Origin: DASRBN01 sp035294305
Lineage (GTDB): Bacteria > Chloroflexota > Ktedonobacteria > Ktedonobacterales > Ktedonobacteraceae
Length of the DNA: 64,000 nt
Assembly (NCBI GenBank): GCA_035294305.1
Contig: DATGLD010000019.1
Location: 7,705-71,704, forward strand
Direction of reading: 5' to 3'
The position numbers and the translations under genes were made by a program. Below the pieces are notes generated by a model, which searched no databases, was not told the origin of the DNA, and was given only the letters and a program-made list of their open reading frames with translations. This document shows, piece after piece, positions 25,235-34,500 of this stretch. The first letter of the stretch is position 1. The number at the start of each line of letters is the position of its first letter.

Positions 25235-26674
25235 GTAACTACTCAGGAGACCAAGCAACCGAGAAAGGGTGACCATGGAAGACAGCGGTCAGAGCCGAGA
25301 GCATAGAATGCCCCTGCTTGTGCATGGTGGAGAGATAACTGCGAATGTGGCAAAAGGCAGTAGCTCCCGTGGCACTGCGAAAGGTGCCGGAGATCTTTTG
25401 CTGCACTTTGGCAAGGCTTCGGTCACGCTCGGCCTGGTTGTTGGTAAAAGGAATGGAGAGATCGTCGAGCAAAGCCAGCACTTGCTCGGCACGAGAGAGC
25501 AAGGCATCGAGCAGATTCCTGGCAGGGCTTTGTTTGGCTTTGCCTTTCCTTTTGCCCGTGGTGGCTGCCGCAGGCGGCCCTTGAGCCGCATAGCCGAGGG
25601 CCAGGATTTCGAAATAGCGCGCAACCCAGTCATCGCGCTCGATGGACGGCACCGCCGACAGATGGAGTCCACGCCAGTGTTGGCAGGCCTCATGCAGATC
25701 GAGCAAGAAGTCATGCATTTGCTGAGCCCAGTCTTGCTGCGGCTGCTGGGCGATGGCCAGACAATCACGCAACAAGTGCGCCCCACAGATGCTGTGCGCA
25801 CAGTCGTAGCCATCGTAGCTGGCAAAGCGGTCATGCATGCCACGGCCCTCAAAGACCGGCCAGATGCCGATCTCATCCATGGCTTCTCGACCGTGAGAGG
25901 GATGCCAGGCCAAATGCGTCAGCCAGCGCGTACAGTTGACATGCAGCCAATGCAAGACGCCATAGATGCGAATGCCGGTCTCGTCTCCATCTTGCAAACG
26001 ACTGGCCGCGATCAGCTCGCCAATGCGCTTGACCACCGGAGCCAGGGCTTGGCAGGTGCGTGCGGTCGGCAACAGTTGCCCCTGATGCAGATAGACCGCC
26101 AGGGCTTGCAGATTGGGGCCATATTGCACGGGAGCACTGACCGCGGGGGGAAACTGCCCAGATTGGGGCTCTGGCACGTGGGACACCTCAGGCTTTGCAC
26201 CTGATGCTCGTGGCCCAGCAAGCGGATTTCTGGCACATCGAGCACTTGCCGACGTTCGACGACCTGGCCGACCACCTCGCCCAGATTCTGCCCGCACTGC
26301 TGACAGAACTTGGGGCGGTGAGCGATCACCTCATCGGGTTGCTCTGCCATCTGCAGTGTGTGACCAGCATGTCCCTGCTGTCCTCCTGGACCCTTGTCGC
26401 TGGCCGGACGAGACCGGCGTGGCAGACGCCCCAAGCCATCAGAGGAGGGAGGTCTACTGCTGCTACGGCTGTCTTTGGCCAAGCGCTCTTCCGGTTCCTT
26501 GATGCGCGCCTCTGCTCTCGCCAGTTGCTCTTTCAAGGGCAGCAGTTCCGCCACCAGGGCTTTGAGCAGTCGATTTTCTTCTCGCAACGTGAGCAGTTCT
26601 TCTTCTTGCGTCATGAGTCTATTTTACCCGCTTTTCTCTCCTTTGGCAAGTCGTTAGTAGACCTTAGTAGTTAC
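25235..26674. mobile_element. IS66-family insertion sequence
   Basis: About 1440 bases bounded by imperfect inverted ends: GTAACTACTCAGG at 25235 and CCTTAGTAGTTAC ending at 26674 (reverse complement GTAACTACTAAGG). One split transposase gene fills it. The IS66 accessory genes tnpA and tnpB are absent, as in the ISBst12-like subgroup. I could not find an identical 8-base target duplication (left CTATTTTA, right TGTATTTC), so the insertion is old or the exact ends differ slightly. Confidence 0.75.
25239..26614 (-). pseudogene. IS66-type transposase in two overlapping frames
   Basis: The N-terminal frame has a leucine-rich coiled coil (LLTLREENRLLKALVAELLP), a Ser/Pro linker typical of IS66 (SSSRPPSSDG) and zinc-binding CQQCG and CPTC pairs. 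The second frame has the DDE catalytic domain (DETGIRIYGVLHWLHV, CGAHLLRDC, PFTNNQAERD). The two frames join at TTTCCCCCC on the minus strand (plus 26145-26153). One extra base there would fuse them; alternatively a -1 ribosomal slip on T_TTC_CCC would do it. The overlap of open frames is 286 bases. A frameshift mutation is the simplest reading. Confidence 0.8.
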
Positions 26675-27402
26675 TGTATTTCACTCGCCTGATTTTTCAA
26701 TTGTCCGCGCCGGCAAAGCAGTTGTGACCCGGCCCAGCCACCGGCGTTACACACTTTAACTTTCGAAAATTCTTTGAGAACCTGGAAAAGAAGCAGGCAT
26801 CTTTTCAGGCAACAAAGAGGAATCTGGCAACTGCTTCCTGGCACCAATTGATTATCGTTGATCTGGTTGTACGAATGAACAAGCAAAATTGCTTAAGTAT
26901 ATCTACTTATAAGAGAACACTGATTTCTTCAATACTGCTGTTTTTTTGAAACTAATTCATTAATCACTAAGCCGCTTTGTCAGTAGAGCAATATGACTAA
27001 AAAGCGCATAGAGGTCGCCAGTTAGAGGTCTATCTTCGCAATAGTAGTAAAGGTTGTTTTAAAGCGTCCTGAGAGGTATCAAGGCTTTGTAGTGGTCAGA
27101 ATAATGATTTTGATAATGAGCCGGATACATACTTCATACTCATGCTGGATTGAGGAATACAAGTGACGCCTGCGTTGTTATCCCCATCGAGGTGAATATG
27201 CTGTGCCAGACTTTCCCTCATCTTTTGCTACAGGCGGCTGTAAGCCGTTTTGTATCACCTGTTGCACATCTTCTATTCCATGTGCTATAATCCCATTGGT
27301 ATAATAAGAGAGATAAAAGGTCCATAACCGTAAGCGCAAGCAAGGCGGCAAGATTCCGAGGGCAAGGAGGGGTAGGGGCAGGAAAATTGTGCCCCATAGA
27401 AC
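26675..27402. other. Intergenic region before the ATP synthase operon
   Basis: About 730 bases without a convincing gene. The left part is A+T-rich and featureless to me; short open frames here lack ribosome binding sites. The last 140 bases contain the operon promoters and a structured leader. Confidence 0.6.
27262..27305 (+). promoter_or_regulatory. Tandem promoters of the atp operon
   Basis: TTGCAC (27262-27267) and TATAAT (27286-27291, preceded by TGTGC) are 18 bases apart. A second TATAAT follows at 27300-27305. The leader to atpZ is about 100 bases. Its last part (about 27378-27398) forms a small hairpin GGGGCA...TGCCCC directly before the start codon, and the good AGGAGG lies about 35 bases upstream, too far to serve atpZ directly. 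Confidence 0.55.
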
Positions 27403-27618
27403 ATGAACAAGAAGCAACCGCCCTCTGTCTGGGATTCACTGGCCTTAATGGGGCAATTGGGCTTGACCATCGCCCTTCCCATCGCTATATTAGCTATCCT
27501 GGGGAACTTCCTGGATAGCAAAGTCCAAACTGGACCTGTGTTTTTACTACTCGGGCTGCTGCTTGGCCTGATCACCGGAGTATATGGAGCGTACCGTTTA
27601 TTAAAAAGGTTGTTATAA
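27403..27618 (+). CDS. atpZ: AtpZ/AtpI-family protein
   Basis: Small membrane protein (71 aa) with two predicted helices (LGLTIALPIAILAILGNFL and PVFLLLGLLLGLITGVYGAY), typical of AtpZ/AtpI proteins that assist c-ring assembly or ion uptake. It heads the ATP synthase operon, 75 bases before atpB. ATG at 27403 is the first possible start because a TAG lies two codons upstream. No strong ribosome binding site is close, and the region is folded in a short hairpin, so translation may be weak. Confidence 0.85.
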   Translation: MNKKQPPSVWDSLALMGQLGLTIALPIAILAILGNFLDSKVQTGPVFLLLGLLLGLITGVYGAYRLLKRLL

Positions 27619-27692
27619 AAGAACAGCATAGAGACGGGGCCGTCTACAACGAAACAGACCTGGCAGAGCACGGTGAATAAGGAGGATGCCGA

Positions 27693-28595
27693 GTGCTCTG
27701 GAGACTTCCTAACATATCTCTTGCACCGGACACAATATTCTATATCGGGTCATTTCCGGTCACAAACACACTGCTGGGTACCTGGATATCTATCGCTATA
27801 CTGCTGGTACTTTTCTATTTTGGGACGCGCAGGCGTGACCTGATCCCTTCCGGTATGCAAAATCTGATGGAGTGGGTAGTGGAACTGCTGCTCGGTCTGG
27901 CGGAAAGCGTGGCAGGGAAAGTGAAAGGAAGAAAGTTTTTCCCGCTGGTTGCCACTTTCTTCGTCTTCATTTTCGTTTCCAACTTCATTGATATTATTCC
28001 AGGCGTGGATACCATCGGGCAGATCAATGCGGCGGCTATTCAGGCTGCTCACACAAGCAGTCGACCGGTCCTGGGCATATTCTTATTCGGAGATATCTCT
28101 AACGCATTGATACCCTGGATTCGCCCCGCTACCACCGATCTGAACTTGACCATTGGGATGGCGCTGATCGCGGTGATTACCGCCCAGGTATATGGCTTCG
28201 CGACCCTGGGAGCGGGAGAGCACCTGAGCAAGTACTTTAACTTCCCGGCGCTCTTCAGATTGGACTTTACGGGTTTTGTAGAGTTCTTTGTCGGTATTCT
28301 GGACATTGTCCAGGAGATTGGGCGCATCCTTTCGCTGGCTTTCCGTCTCTTTGGCAATATCTTTGCCGGAACGGTCGTGCTGGCGGTGTTTGCCTTTATC
28401 ATCCCATTCGTTTCAGATATCGTCTTTATTCCGTTTGAACTCTTCGTTGCGTTTGTGCAAGCCTTCGTCTTCGCCTTGCTGTCGTTGATTTACCTGCAAC
28501 TGGCGGTTACTCCTCATGCTCACGCCGAAAGCGAGCAAGAGGCTCACGAAGATTTTGAGCGCAACGAGGAGCGAGCGGCAGCCAGTCATGCCTAG
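27693..28595 (+). CDS. atpB: ATP synthase Fo subunit a
   Basis: Subunit a of the membrane sector, which forms the proton half-channels against the c-ring. Several transmembrane helices are evident, and the essential Arg lies in LAFRLFGNIFAG of the penultimate helix region. The C-terminus has an unusual charged tail (HAHAESEQEAHEDFERNEERAA). Length is 300 aa. The start is GTG with AAGGAGG upstream. A small hairpin follows before atpE. Confidence 0.95.
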   Translation: MLWRLPNISLAPDTIFYIGSFPVTNTLLGTWISIAILLVLFYFGTRRRDLIPSGMQNLMEWVVELLLGLAESVAGKVKGRKFFPLVATFFVFIFVSNFIDIIPGVDTIGQINAAAIQAAHTSSRPVLGIFLFGDISNALIPWIRPATTDLNLTIGMALIAVITAQVYGFATLGAGEHLSKYFNFPALFRLDFTGFVEFFVGILDIVQEIGRILSLAFRLFGNIFAGTVVLAVFAFIIPFVSDIVFIPFELFVAFVQAFVFALLSLIYLQLAVTPHAHAESEQEAHEDFERNEERAAASHA

Positions 28596-28609
28596 GTAAA
28601 GATTGCTAC

Positions 28610-28628
28610 TCGCGGGATTTTTCCGCGA
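28610..28628 (+). other. Hairpin between atpB and atpE
   Basis: TCGCGG (28610-28615) and CCGCGA (28623-28628) can pair with a 7-base loop. It could stabilise mRNA or tune the high expression of the c subunit, as intercistronic hairpins before atpE do elsewhere. It is also compatible with a weak attenuator. Confidence 0.4.
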
Positions 28629-28686
28629 TTGCATAAATTTTTTCAAAGATAGAACATTATAAGGCTTGTCCTTAAGGAGGATTATT

Positions 28687-28914
28687 ATGCCAGTAGACCT
28701 TCATCCACTTGGAGTAGCGTTAGCAATTGGTTTGGGAGCGATTGGGCCAGGCATCGGCATCGGTATCGCAGCCGGCCAGGCGTTTAATGCCATCGGGCGC
28801 AACCCCGAAGCCGAGCCACTCATTCGTACAGACTTGATTCTTGGTCTGGCTTTCGCGGAAGCTATCTCGATTTACGCATTGCTGGTCGCTTTCCTGATTC
28901 AGTTCCTCAAGTAA
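28687..28914 (+). CDS. atpE: ATP synthase Fo subunit c
   Basis: Proteolipid subunit c, 75 aa, two helices joined by the polar loop RNPEAE. Helix 1 carries the close-packing Gly pattern (GIGIGIAAG). The ion-binding carboxylate is Glu58 in FAEAISIY. The residue after Glu is Ala rather than Ser/Thr, which favours protons over sodium. An earlier in-frame start at 28666 has no ribosome binding site, whereas AAGGAGG lies seven bases before the ATG at 28687. Confidence 0.95.
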   Translation: MPVDLHPLGVALAIGLGAIGPGIGIGIAAGQAFNAIGRNPEAEPLIRTDLILGLAFAEAISIYALLVAFLIQFLK

Positions 28915-29165
28915 TACTTTTCCGCCGTGGCGTAGAGACGCAGTATGCCGTCTGTCTCTTGCGACTGCTGTAGCCGCAACTTGTTTATAATCGTGTAGTT
29001 GAGCAAACGACAAGGGGCGTCTCCATGCTGTAGGGGCGGGAGCAGTGGCGGGTGCGGGGAATAGACCCTGGTGGTTTGGTTGCCCTTTTGCAATCCAACC
29101 GATGCGGATGCAGGGGATGAACCCTGGTAGCCGCCCGTGGTGAACTGAAGGAAGGAGGCAAAACC
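28915..29165 (+). repeat. Intergenic repeat remnant between atpE and atpF
   Basis: The 251-base gap within the operon carries a short dyad (GAGACGCAG...GTCTCT near 28932) and degenerate copies of the genome's G+C-rich palindromic repeat (GGGGCGGGAG, ACCCTGGTGG, AACCCTGGTAG around 29030-29145). I see no gene. It is unusual to find such a long spacer at this point of an atp operon. Confidence 0.5.
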
Positions 29166-29699
29166 ATGCACGCGGTAGTGCATACACTTATCTTTGCTGA
29201 TGTAGCGAGTGGGCTGGGCATCAACTTACTGGCCCTGCTCTCGCAGGTTTTCAGCTTTGGCGTTGTCTTCGTCATCCTCTGGCGTTGGGGCTTTCCGGTA
29301 ATATTGCGGACACTCGAGCGCCGGCAGGCGACGATTCGCGAGGGTGTGGAGAACGCAGAAAAAGCCAGGCGCGACCTGGCGGAGGCGAATGAGCGCGCCG
29401 AGCAGATACTTGCCGAGGCCCGCCGGCAGGCGCAGGATACGATTGACCGCGCGGAGAAAGCCGCCGAACGCGAGGCGAATCGCATCATAGAAGAGGCTAA
29501 TGCCCGGGGTCAACAGGTGGAACAACAGTATGTTGCTCGTATCCGGCAGCAGGCAGCCCAGGCGCGTGAAGAGTTGAGTCGCCTGGTCGTCAATCTTTCG
29601 ATTGACGCGGCAGGGAGGGTTATCGGCAAATCGGTTGACACCAAAGATAACCGTCGCCTGGTCCAGGATTTTGTTAGTTCTACAACAAAGGAACAGTAG
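29166..29699 (+). CDS. atpF: ATP synthase Fo subunit b
   Basis: Peripheral stalk subunit. One N-terminal membrane helix (INLLALLSQVFSFGVVFVILW) is followed by a long charged coiled coil (about residues 50-145) and a C-terminal part that contacts delta (LSIDAAGRVIGKSV). Length (177 aa) is usual. A GGAGG precedes the ATG. Two bases separate it from atpH. Confidence 0.95.
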   Translation: MHAVVHTLIFADVASGLGINLLALLSQVFSFGVVFVILWRWGFPVILRTLERRQATIREGVENAEKARRDLAEANERAEQILAEARRQAQDTIDRAEKAAEREANRIIEEANARGQQVEQQYVARIRQQAAQAREELSRLVVNLSIDAAGRVIGKSVDTKDNRRLVQDFVSSTTKEQ

Positions 29700-29701
29700 C
29701 A

Positions 29702-30364
29702 ATGCTTAAGGGAGCGATAGGACGTCGCTACGCGGCGGCAATCTTTGATATCGCCCGCAGGCAGAATACGGTAGACCGCACGCTTGAGGACGTGCAGGAG
29801 ATAGCGAAAGTCTTTGCCAACCGCAAGGTGGCCTATCTCTTAATGGAACCAAAGGTGCCCGCGAAGCGCAAAGAGACAGCGGTACGCCAGGCTCTGGCGT
29901 CTAAGGTGCTGCCTACGTCGCTCAACCTCGCCCTGCTGGTCGTCCAGCGCGAGCTGGTCGAGGCTATGCCAAACATTGCCAATGAACTCGAACGTCTCGT
30001 GCTTGAGTATAAGAACGAGGCGAAAGCCGAAGTGACAACGGCAGCACCGATGGATGAGGCGCAGCGCAATTCCGTTAAGCAGGCGCTGGAACGTAGAACA
30101 GGCAAAACTATTCTGATGACAACAAAGGTTCAGCCTGAAATCCTGGGTGGCGTTGTGGCCCGCGTAGGAGACCAGGTGATCGATGGAAGTGTTCGTTATC
30201 GCCTCTCCGCGTTGCGGCAGCAACTGTTGCGCGGGGTCGCCGCTACTACCAGCACTGATGATACGTTTCTTCCGCCCGAATTGAGCGATGGACGTATTCC
30301 ACCGCCTCCTTCTGAACCACCAGATACGCAGGAGACGATGGTTGAACCGACCAAAATACAGTAG
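29702..30364 (+). CDS. atpH: ATP synthase F1 subunit delta
   Basis: Delta subunit linking the stalk to the top of F1. Family pattern is visible in IGRRYAAAIFDIARRQNTVD at the N-terminus and in the C-terminal LGGVVARVGDQVIDGSVRYRL. A Pro/Glu-rich tail of about 35 residues (PPPSEPPDTQE) extends beyond the usual end. It starts immediately behind atpF, which implies coupling. The stop codon forms the first bases of a G-rich intergenic repeat. Confidence 0.95.
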   Translation: MLKGAIGRRYAAAIFDIARRQNTVDRTLEDVQEIAKVFANRKVAYLLMEPKVPAKRKETAVRQALASKVLPTSLNLALLVVQRELVEAMPNIANELERLVLEYKNEAKAEVTTAAPMDEAQRNSVKQALERRTGKTILMTTKVQPEILGGVVARVGDQVIDGSVRYRLSALRQQLLRGVAATTSTDDTFLPPELSDGRIPPPPSEPPDTQETMVEPTKIQ

Positions 30365-30450
30365 GGGTGTGGGCTTGCCCCACCCTGAATCGATGTGGGC
30401 CGTGTAGCGTAATACTAGGCTGTTGCGGCTCTTGCGCAGCATCGATTCCT
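30362..30450 (+). repeat. Palindromic spacer between atpH and atpA
   Basis: Starts at the atpH stop with TAGGGGTGTGGGCTTGCCCC, which resembles the spacer after atpG. It also holds a 9-base inverted repeat GAATCGATG (about 30388) and CATCGATTC (about 30441). The shared design of the two spacers suggests insertion of one repeat family into the operon. Confidence 0.5.
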
Positions 30451-30466
30451 AAGAGGAGAACTCACG

Positions 30467-32113
30467 ATGGCTTCATGGGCTGATGAAATCAGCGCAATTA
30501 TAGAAAGAAACATCGCAGGCTTCGGGGGCACTGAAACGGAAACTGCCAGCGTCGGCACCGTAATTGCGGTACAGGATGGCATCGCCCGTGTTTATGGCCT
30601 GCAAGATGTAAAATACCTCGAACTGGTGGAATTTCCGCGCACAGGTATTGTGGGCATGGCCTTCAACCTTGAGGAAGAGACGGTCAGTTGCCCCATCCTG
30701 GGCGATTATACACATATTAAAGAAGATGACGAGGTGCGCACAACCGGGCGCGTTGTGTCCGTTCCGGTCGGTGATGCCCTGATTGGCCGGGTCGTCAACC
30801 CCCTGGGTGAGCCAATCGACAACAAAGGGCCTATCAATACCACTAAGACTCGCCCGGTCGAGCGTGTAGCTCCGGGCGTGATTACCCGCAAGCCCGTCGA
30901 TACTCCAGTACAGACCGGTATCAAGGCTATCGATAGCATGATTCCTATCGGTCGTGGCCAGCGCGAACTAATCATTGGCGACCGGCAGACTGGTAAGTCG
31001 GCAATCGCTATCGATACGATCATCAACCAGAAGGGTAAAAACCTGATCTGTATCTACGTGGCAATCGGCCAGAAGAACTCTTCGGTCGCGCGTACCATCG
31101 AAATCCTTGAGCAGCATGGTGCGATGGAGCATACCGTCGTGGTAGTCGCGGGAGCATCGGAACCTGCTCCATTGAAATACCTGGCCCCATATGCCGGTTG
31201 CACGATGGGTGAGGAGTTCATGGAATCGGGCAAGGACGCGTTGATCATTTACGATGACCTGACCAAGCACGCCGAGGCCTATCGCAACATCTCGCTGATC
31301 ATTCGCCGGCCTCCTGGCCGCGAGGCCTATCCGGGCGATGTCTTCTACCTGCATTCGCGCTTGCTAGAGCGCGCCGCCCGTCTGAATGACGACTATGGCA
31401 ATGGCTCGCTGACGGCGTTGCCCATCATCGAGACGAAGGCAAATGACATCTCGGCCTACATTCCGACGAACGTCATTTCGATTACCGACGGGCAGATCTT
31501 CCTGGAGACTGACCTGTTCAACGCCGGTGTTCGTCCAGCCATTAACGTCGGTCTCTCGGTTTCGCGCGTGGGTAGTAGCGCGCAGACGCGCGCCATGAAG
31601 CAGGTAGCAGGTTCGCTGCGCCTCGATCTTGCGCAGTTCCGCGAACTGGCGGCTTTCGCGCAATTCAGTTCCGACCTGGACAAGGCGACGCGCAGTCGCA
31701 TCGATCGCGGCCAGCGCCTGACCGAAATCCTCAAGCAGCCCCAGTACCAGCCGGTACCGGTCGAGCGGCAGGTCATGATCATCTACGCCGCCACGCATGG
31801 CTACCTGGATGACGTTCCTGTGGATATGGTTATCAAGTGGGAGCCAGCGTTCTATCGTTACATGGAAGCCAACCATCCTGAGATCGGACAGGAGATCATC
31901 GACAAGTCCGTCAAGGGCAAAGAGAAGATGTCCGATGACCTGCTGAAGCGCCTGGATGCCGCGATTGAAGAATTTAAGAAGACCGCGGAACCACGGGCCG
32001 AGGCGGCCCCATTGGGCACATCACAGGCGCAGGCGAACGGCGCGGGGCGCAATGAGGAGAATCTGAGTCGCGCCGGGGCCGGTTCCTCTGACAAGATGGC
32101 CCAACCGTCGTAA
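30467..32113 (+). CDS. atpA: ATP synthase F1 subunit alpha
   Basis: Non-catalytic nucleotide-binding subunit. Walker A is GDRQTGKS; the beta-barrel, nucleotide domain and C-terminal helical domain follow the family along the full length (PSERKM-like start replaced by ADEISAIIERNI; later SVSRVGSSAQTRAMKQVAG). A 50-residue Ala/Glu-rich tail (PRAEAAPLGTSQAQANGAG) extends beyond the usual end. AGAGGAG precedes the ATG. Confidence 0.98.
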   Translation: MASWADEISAIIERNIAGFGGTETETASVGTVIAVQDGIARVYGLQDVKYLELVEFPRTGIVGMAFNLEEETVSCPILGDYTHIKEDDEVRTTGRVVSVPVGDALIGRVVNPLGEPIDNKGPINTTKTRPVERVAPGVITRKPVDTPVQTGIKAIDSMIPIGRGQRELIIGDRQTGKSAIAIDTIINQKGKNLICIYVAIGQKNSSVARTIEILEQHGAMEHTVVVVAGASEPAPLKYLAPYAGCTMGEEFMESGKDALIIYDDLTKHAEAYRNISLIIRRPPGREAYPGDVFYLHSRLLERAARLNDDYGNGSLTALPIIETKANDISAYIPTNVISITDGQIFLETDLFNAGVRPAINVGLSVSRVGSSAQTRAMKQVAGSLRLDLAQFRELAAFAQFSSDLDKATRSRIDRGQRLTEILKQPQYQPVPVERQVMIIYAATHGYLDDVPVDMVIKWEPAFYRYMEANHPEIGQEIIDKSVKGKEKMSDDLLKRLDAAIEEFKKTAEPRAEAAPLGTSQAQANGAGRNEENLSRAGAGSSDKMAQPS

Positions 32114-32125
32114 AGGAGGCAGTCT

Positions 32126-33019
32126 ATGCCATCAACCCGAGAGGTACGGCGGCGCATCCGTGCCGTTAAGAATATGGCGCAGATCACCAGGGCAATGCAG
32201 ATGGTGGCTAGCAGCAAGATGCGGCGAGCCCAGGAGCGCGTGCAGCAATCGCGTCCATACTCTGAGCAGCTACGCGCGCTGGTTTCGCGCCTTGCGAATG
32301 CCTCTGGCGAGGATGTAGGTCAGGGAGTGGCGCTGCTCAAGCAACGCCCGGTGCGCAATATCGGTTATCTGCTGATTTCCCCTGATCGCGGACTGAGTGG
32401 AGCGTTACCGAGCAATATCAACCGCCGCGCGCTTTTATCCGTGCAAGAGGAACAGAATAGATTGACTGAGCAGGGCGGCCAGCGACCAGGTTTGCAGTTT
32501 ATCGCGGTAGGCCGCAAGGGGCGCGATTTCGTTGTGCGATCCCGGCTGCAGATGATCGCCGAATTCACGAACTATGGTGATAGACCGACGTTGAGCGATG
32601 CAGCGGCGATTGCCCAGGTAGCCGTCGATGCCTTTTTGAAAGGTGAAGTCGATGTCGTCTACCTGGTCTACGCGAAGTTCGTCAACACGGTGACACAGCA
32701 GCCAATCGTTGTGCAGTTGTTACCGGTGCAGCCGCCGTCTGGCCAGGAAGAAGAGCAAAGAACGGTAGAATATATCTACGAACCGGACCCGCGAAGCATC
32801 TACGAGGCATTACTGCCACGTTACGTAGATGTCCTGGTCTACCAGGCTCTGCTTGAAAATATCGCCAGTTTTTACTCGGCACAGATGGTCGCGATGAAGA
32901 ATGCGACCGATAATGCCAACGAGCTTGTGCAAGACCTCACCCTGGCCTATAACAAGGCGCGCCAGGCCAGCATCACCACCCAGATTCTCGAAGTGGTGTC
33001 TGGCGCTAACGCACTGTAG
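32126..33019 (+). CDS. atpG: ATP synthase F1 subunit gamma
   Basis: Central rotor shaft. The N-terminal helix (STREVRRRIRAVKNMAQITRAMQMVAS region) and C-terminal helix (NELVQDLTLAYNKARQASITTQI) that form the coiled coil are clear. The Rossmann-like middle has LISPDRGLSGALPSN. Length (297 aa) is usual. Thirteen bases separate it from atpA with AAAGGAGG in the gap. Confidence 0.97.
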   Translation: MPSTREVRRRIRAVKNMAQITRAMQMVASSKMRRAQERVQQSRPYSEQLRALVSRLANASGEDVGQGVALLKQRPVRNIGYLLISPDRGLSGALPSNINRRALLSVQEEQNRLTEQGGQRPGLQFIAVGRKGRDFVVRSRLQMIAEFTNYGDRPTLSDAAAIAQVAVDAFLKGEVDVVYLVYAKFVNTVTQQPIVVQLLPVQPPSGQEEEQRTVEYIYEPDPRSIYEALLPRYVDVLVYQALLENIASFYSAQMVAMKNATDNANELVQDLTLAYNKARQASITTQILEVVSGANAL

Positions 33020-33060
33020 GGGCGTGGGCTTGTCCCCGTCCGCCCCCATGGGCCGTTTAA
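33018..33060 (+). repeat. G-rich spacer repeat between atpG and atpD
   Basis: Begins at the atpG stop codon with TAGGGGCGTGGGCTTGTCCCC and ends with CATGGGCCGTTT. The spacer after atpH (30362) starts with nearly the same bases and also contains TGGGCCGTGT. It can form a short stem. Confidence 0.5.
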
Positions 33061-33078
33061 CAGGAGAATAGAGAATAC

Positions 33079-34497
33079 ATGGCAACAGAAATAGGCACCA
33101 AAGGAAAAATTGTGGAGGTGCTGGGGGCCGTCGTAGACGTTGAGTTTCCCCCAGATAAAATCCCTGAAATATATAACGAAATTCGCACCCAAATAGAAGG
33201 CAGCGATTCTGAGCTCGTCCTTGAGGTTGAGCAATTGCTGGGCAATAACTGGGTGCGCTGTGTGGCAATGGGGCCGACCGATGGCCTCCAGCGCGGCATA
33301 GACGCCTATGATACCGGCCAGCCGATTACCGTTCCAGTTGGACCGAAGACGCTCGGGCGTATCTTCAACGTCCTTGGGCAACCGGTCGATATGAAGCCCG
33401 ATATCCCAGATGCCCCACGCGAGCCCATTCACAGGCCCGCGCCCAACCTCGAAGACCAGTCCGAGGCCATCGAGGTGTTCGAGACCGGCATCAAAGTCAT
33501 CGATCTGATCTGCCCGTTCATGCGTGGTGGTAAGGTTGGCGCGTTTGGAGGAGCCGGCGTTGGCAAGACCGTCATCATCCAGGAACTGATCAACAATATC
33601 GCTAAAGGTCATGGTGGCTACAGCGTCTTTTCCGGCGTGGGCGAGCGCACCCGCGAGGGCAACGACCTGTATCATGAAATGATTACGGCGGGCGTTATCG
33701 ACCGCCTGGCGATGGTGTTCGGGCAGATGAACGAGCCCCCCGGATCGCGCCTGCGCGTCGCGCTGACCGGCCTGACCATGGCGGAGTACTTCCGCGATGA
33801 AGAGGGCAAGGACGTGCTGCTCTTCATTGATAACATCTTCCGTTTCACACAGGCAGGAGCCGAAGTATCAGCGCTGCTCGGCCGCATGCCCTCCGCCGTG
33901 GGATACCAGCCGAACCTGGCCGAGGAAATGGGTGAATTGCAGGAGCGCATCACTTCGACCAAAAAGGGTTCGATCACGTCGATGCAGGCTGTGTACGTGC
34001 CCGCCGACGACTACACCGACCCGGCTCCGGCGACCACCTTCGCTCACCTTGACTCGACGATTGTGTTGGAGCGTTCGATCTTTGAGCAGGGCATCTACCC
34101 CGCCATCGATCCACTGGCTTCCACCAGCCGCCTGCTTGACCCGCAAATCGTGGGCCAGGAACACTACGATGTTGCACGGAGCGTGCAGAAGGTGTTGCAG
34201 CGTTACAAGGACCTGCAGGATATTATCGCCATCCTGGGCGTCGATGAATTGTCGGACGAAGATAAGCTGACCGTGGCCCGCGCCCGTAAGCTGCAGCGTT
34301 TCTTCTCGCAGCCATTTACAGTCGCGCAGGTCTTCACCGGCCTCGAGGGCAAGTATGTTTCCCTGAAGGAGACAATCAAGGGCTTTAAAGAAATTCTCGA
34401 GGGCAAGTACGATCACATCCCTGAGAACTACTTCTACCTCAAAGGCCCCATCGAAGACGTTGTGAATGCCTACGAAGCCGATCAACAGAAGGGTTAA
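33079..34497 (+). CDS. atpD: ATP synthase F1 subunit beta
   Basis: Catalytic subunit. Walker A GGAGVGKT, the catalytic Glu in GVGERTREGNDLYHEM, Walker B LLFIDNIFRFTQAG and the DELSEED-like DELSDEDKL loop are present. Length (472 aa) is normal. An AGGAGAA lies before the ATG. It is followed three bases later by atpC. Confidence 0.98.
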   Translation: MATEIGTKGKIVEVLGAVVDVEFPPDKIPEIYNEIRTQIEGSDSELVLEVEQLLGNNWVRCVAMGPTDGLQRGIDAYDTGQPITVPVGPKTLGRIFNVLGQPVDMKPDIPDAPREPIHRPAPNLEDQSEAIEVFETGIKVIDLICPFMRGGKVGAFGGAGVGKTVIIQELINNIAKGHGGYSVFSGVGERTREGNDLYHEMITAGVIDRLAMVFGQMNEPPGSRLRVALTGLTMAEYFRDEEGKDVLLFIDNIFRFTQAGAEVSALLGRMPSAVGYQPNLAEEMGELQERITSTKKGSITSMQAVYVPADDYTDPAPATTFAHLDSTIVLERSIFEQGIYPAIDPLASTSRLLDPQIVGQEHYDVARSVQKVLQRYKDLQDIIAILGVDELSDEDKLTVARARKLQRFFSQPFTVAQVFTGLEGKYVSLKETIKGFKEILEGKYDHIPENYFYLKGPIEDVVNAYEADQQKG

Positions 34498-34500
34498 ACG

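Noticed and set aside
28687..28914. Sodium-coupled ATP synthase
   Set aside because: Glu58 is followed by Ala rather than Ser/Thr, so the sodium-binding signature is missing.
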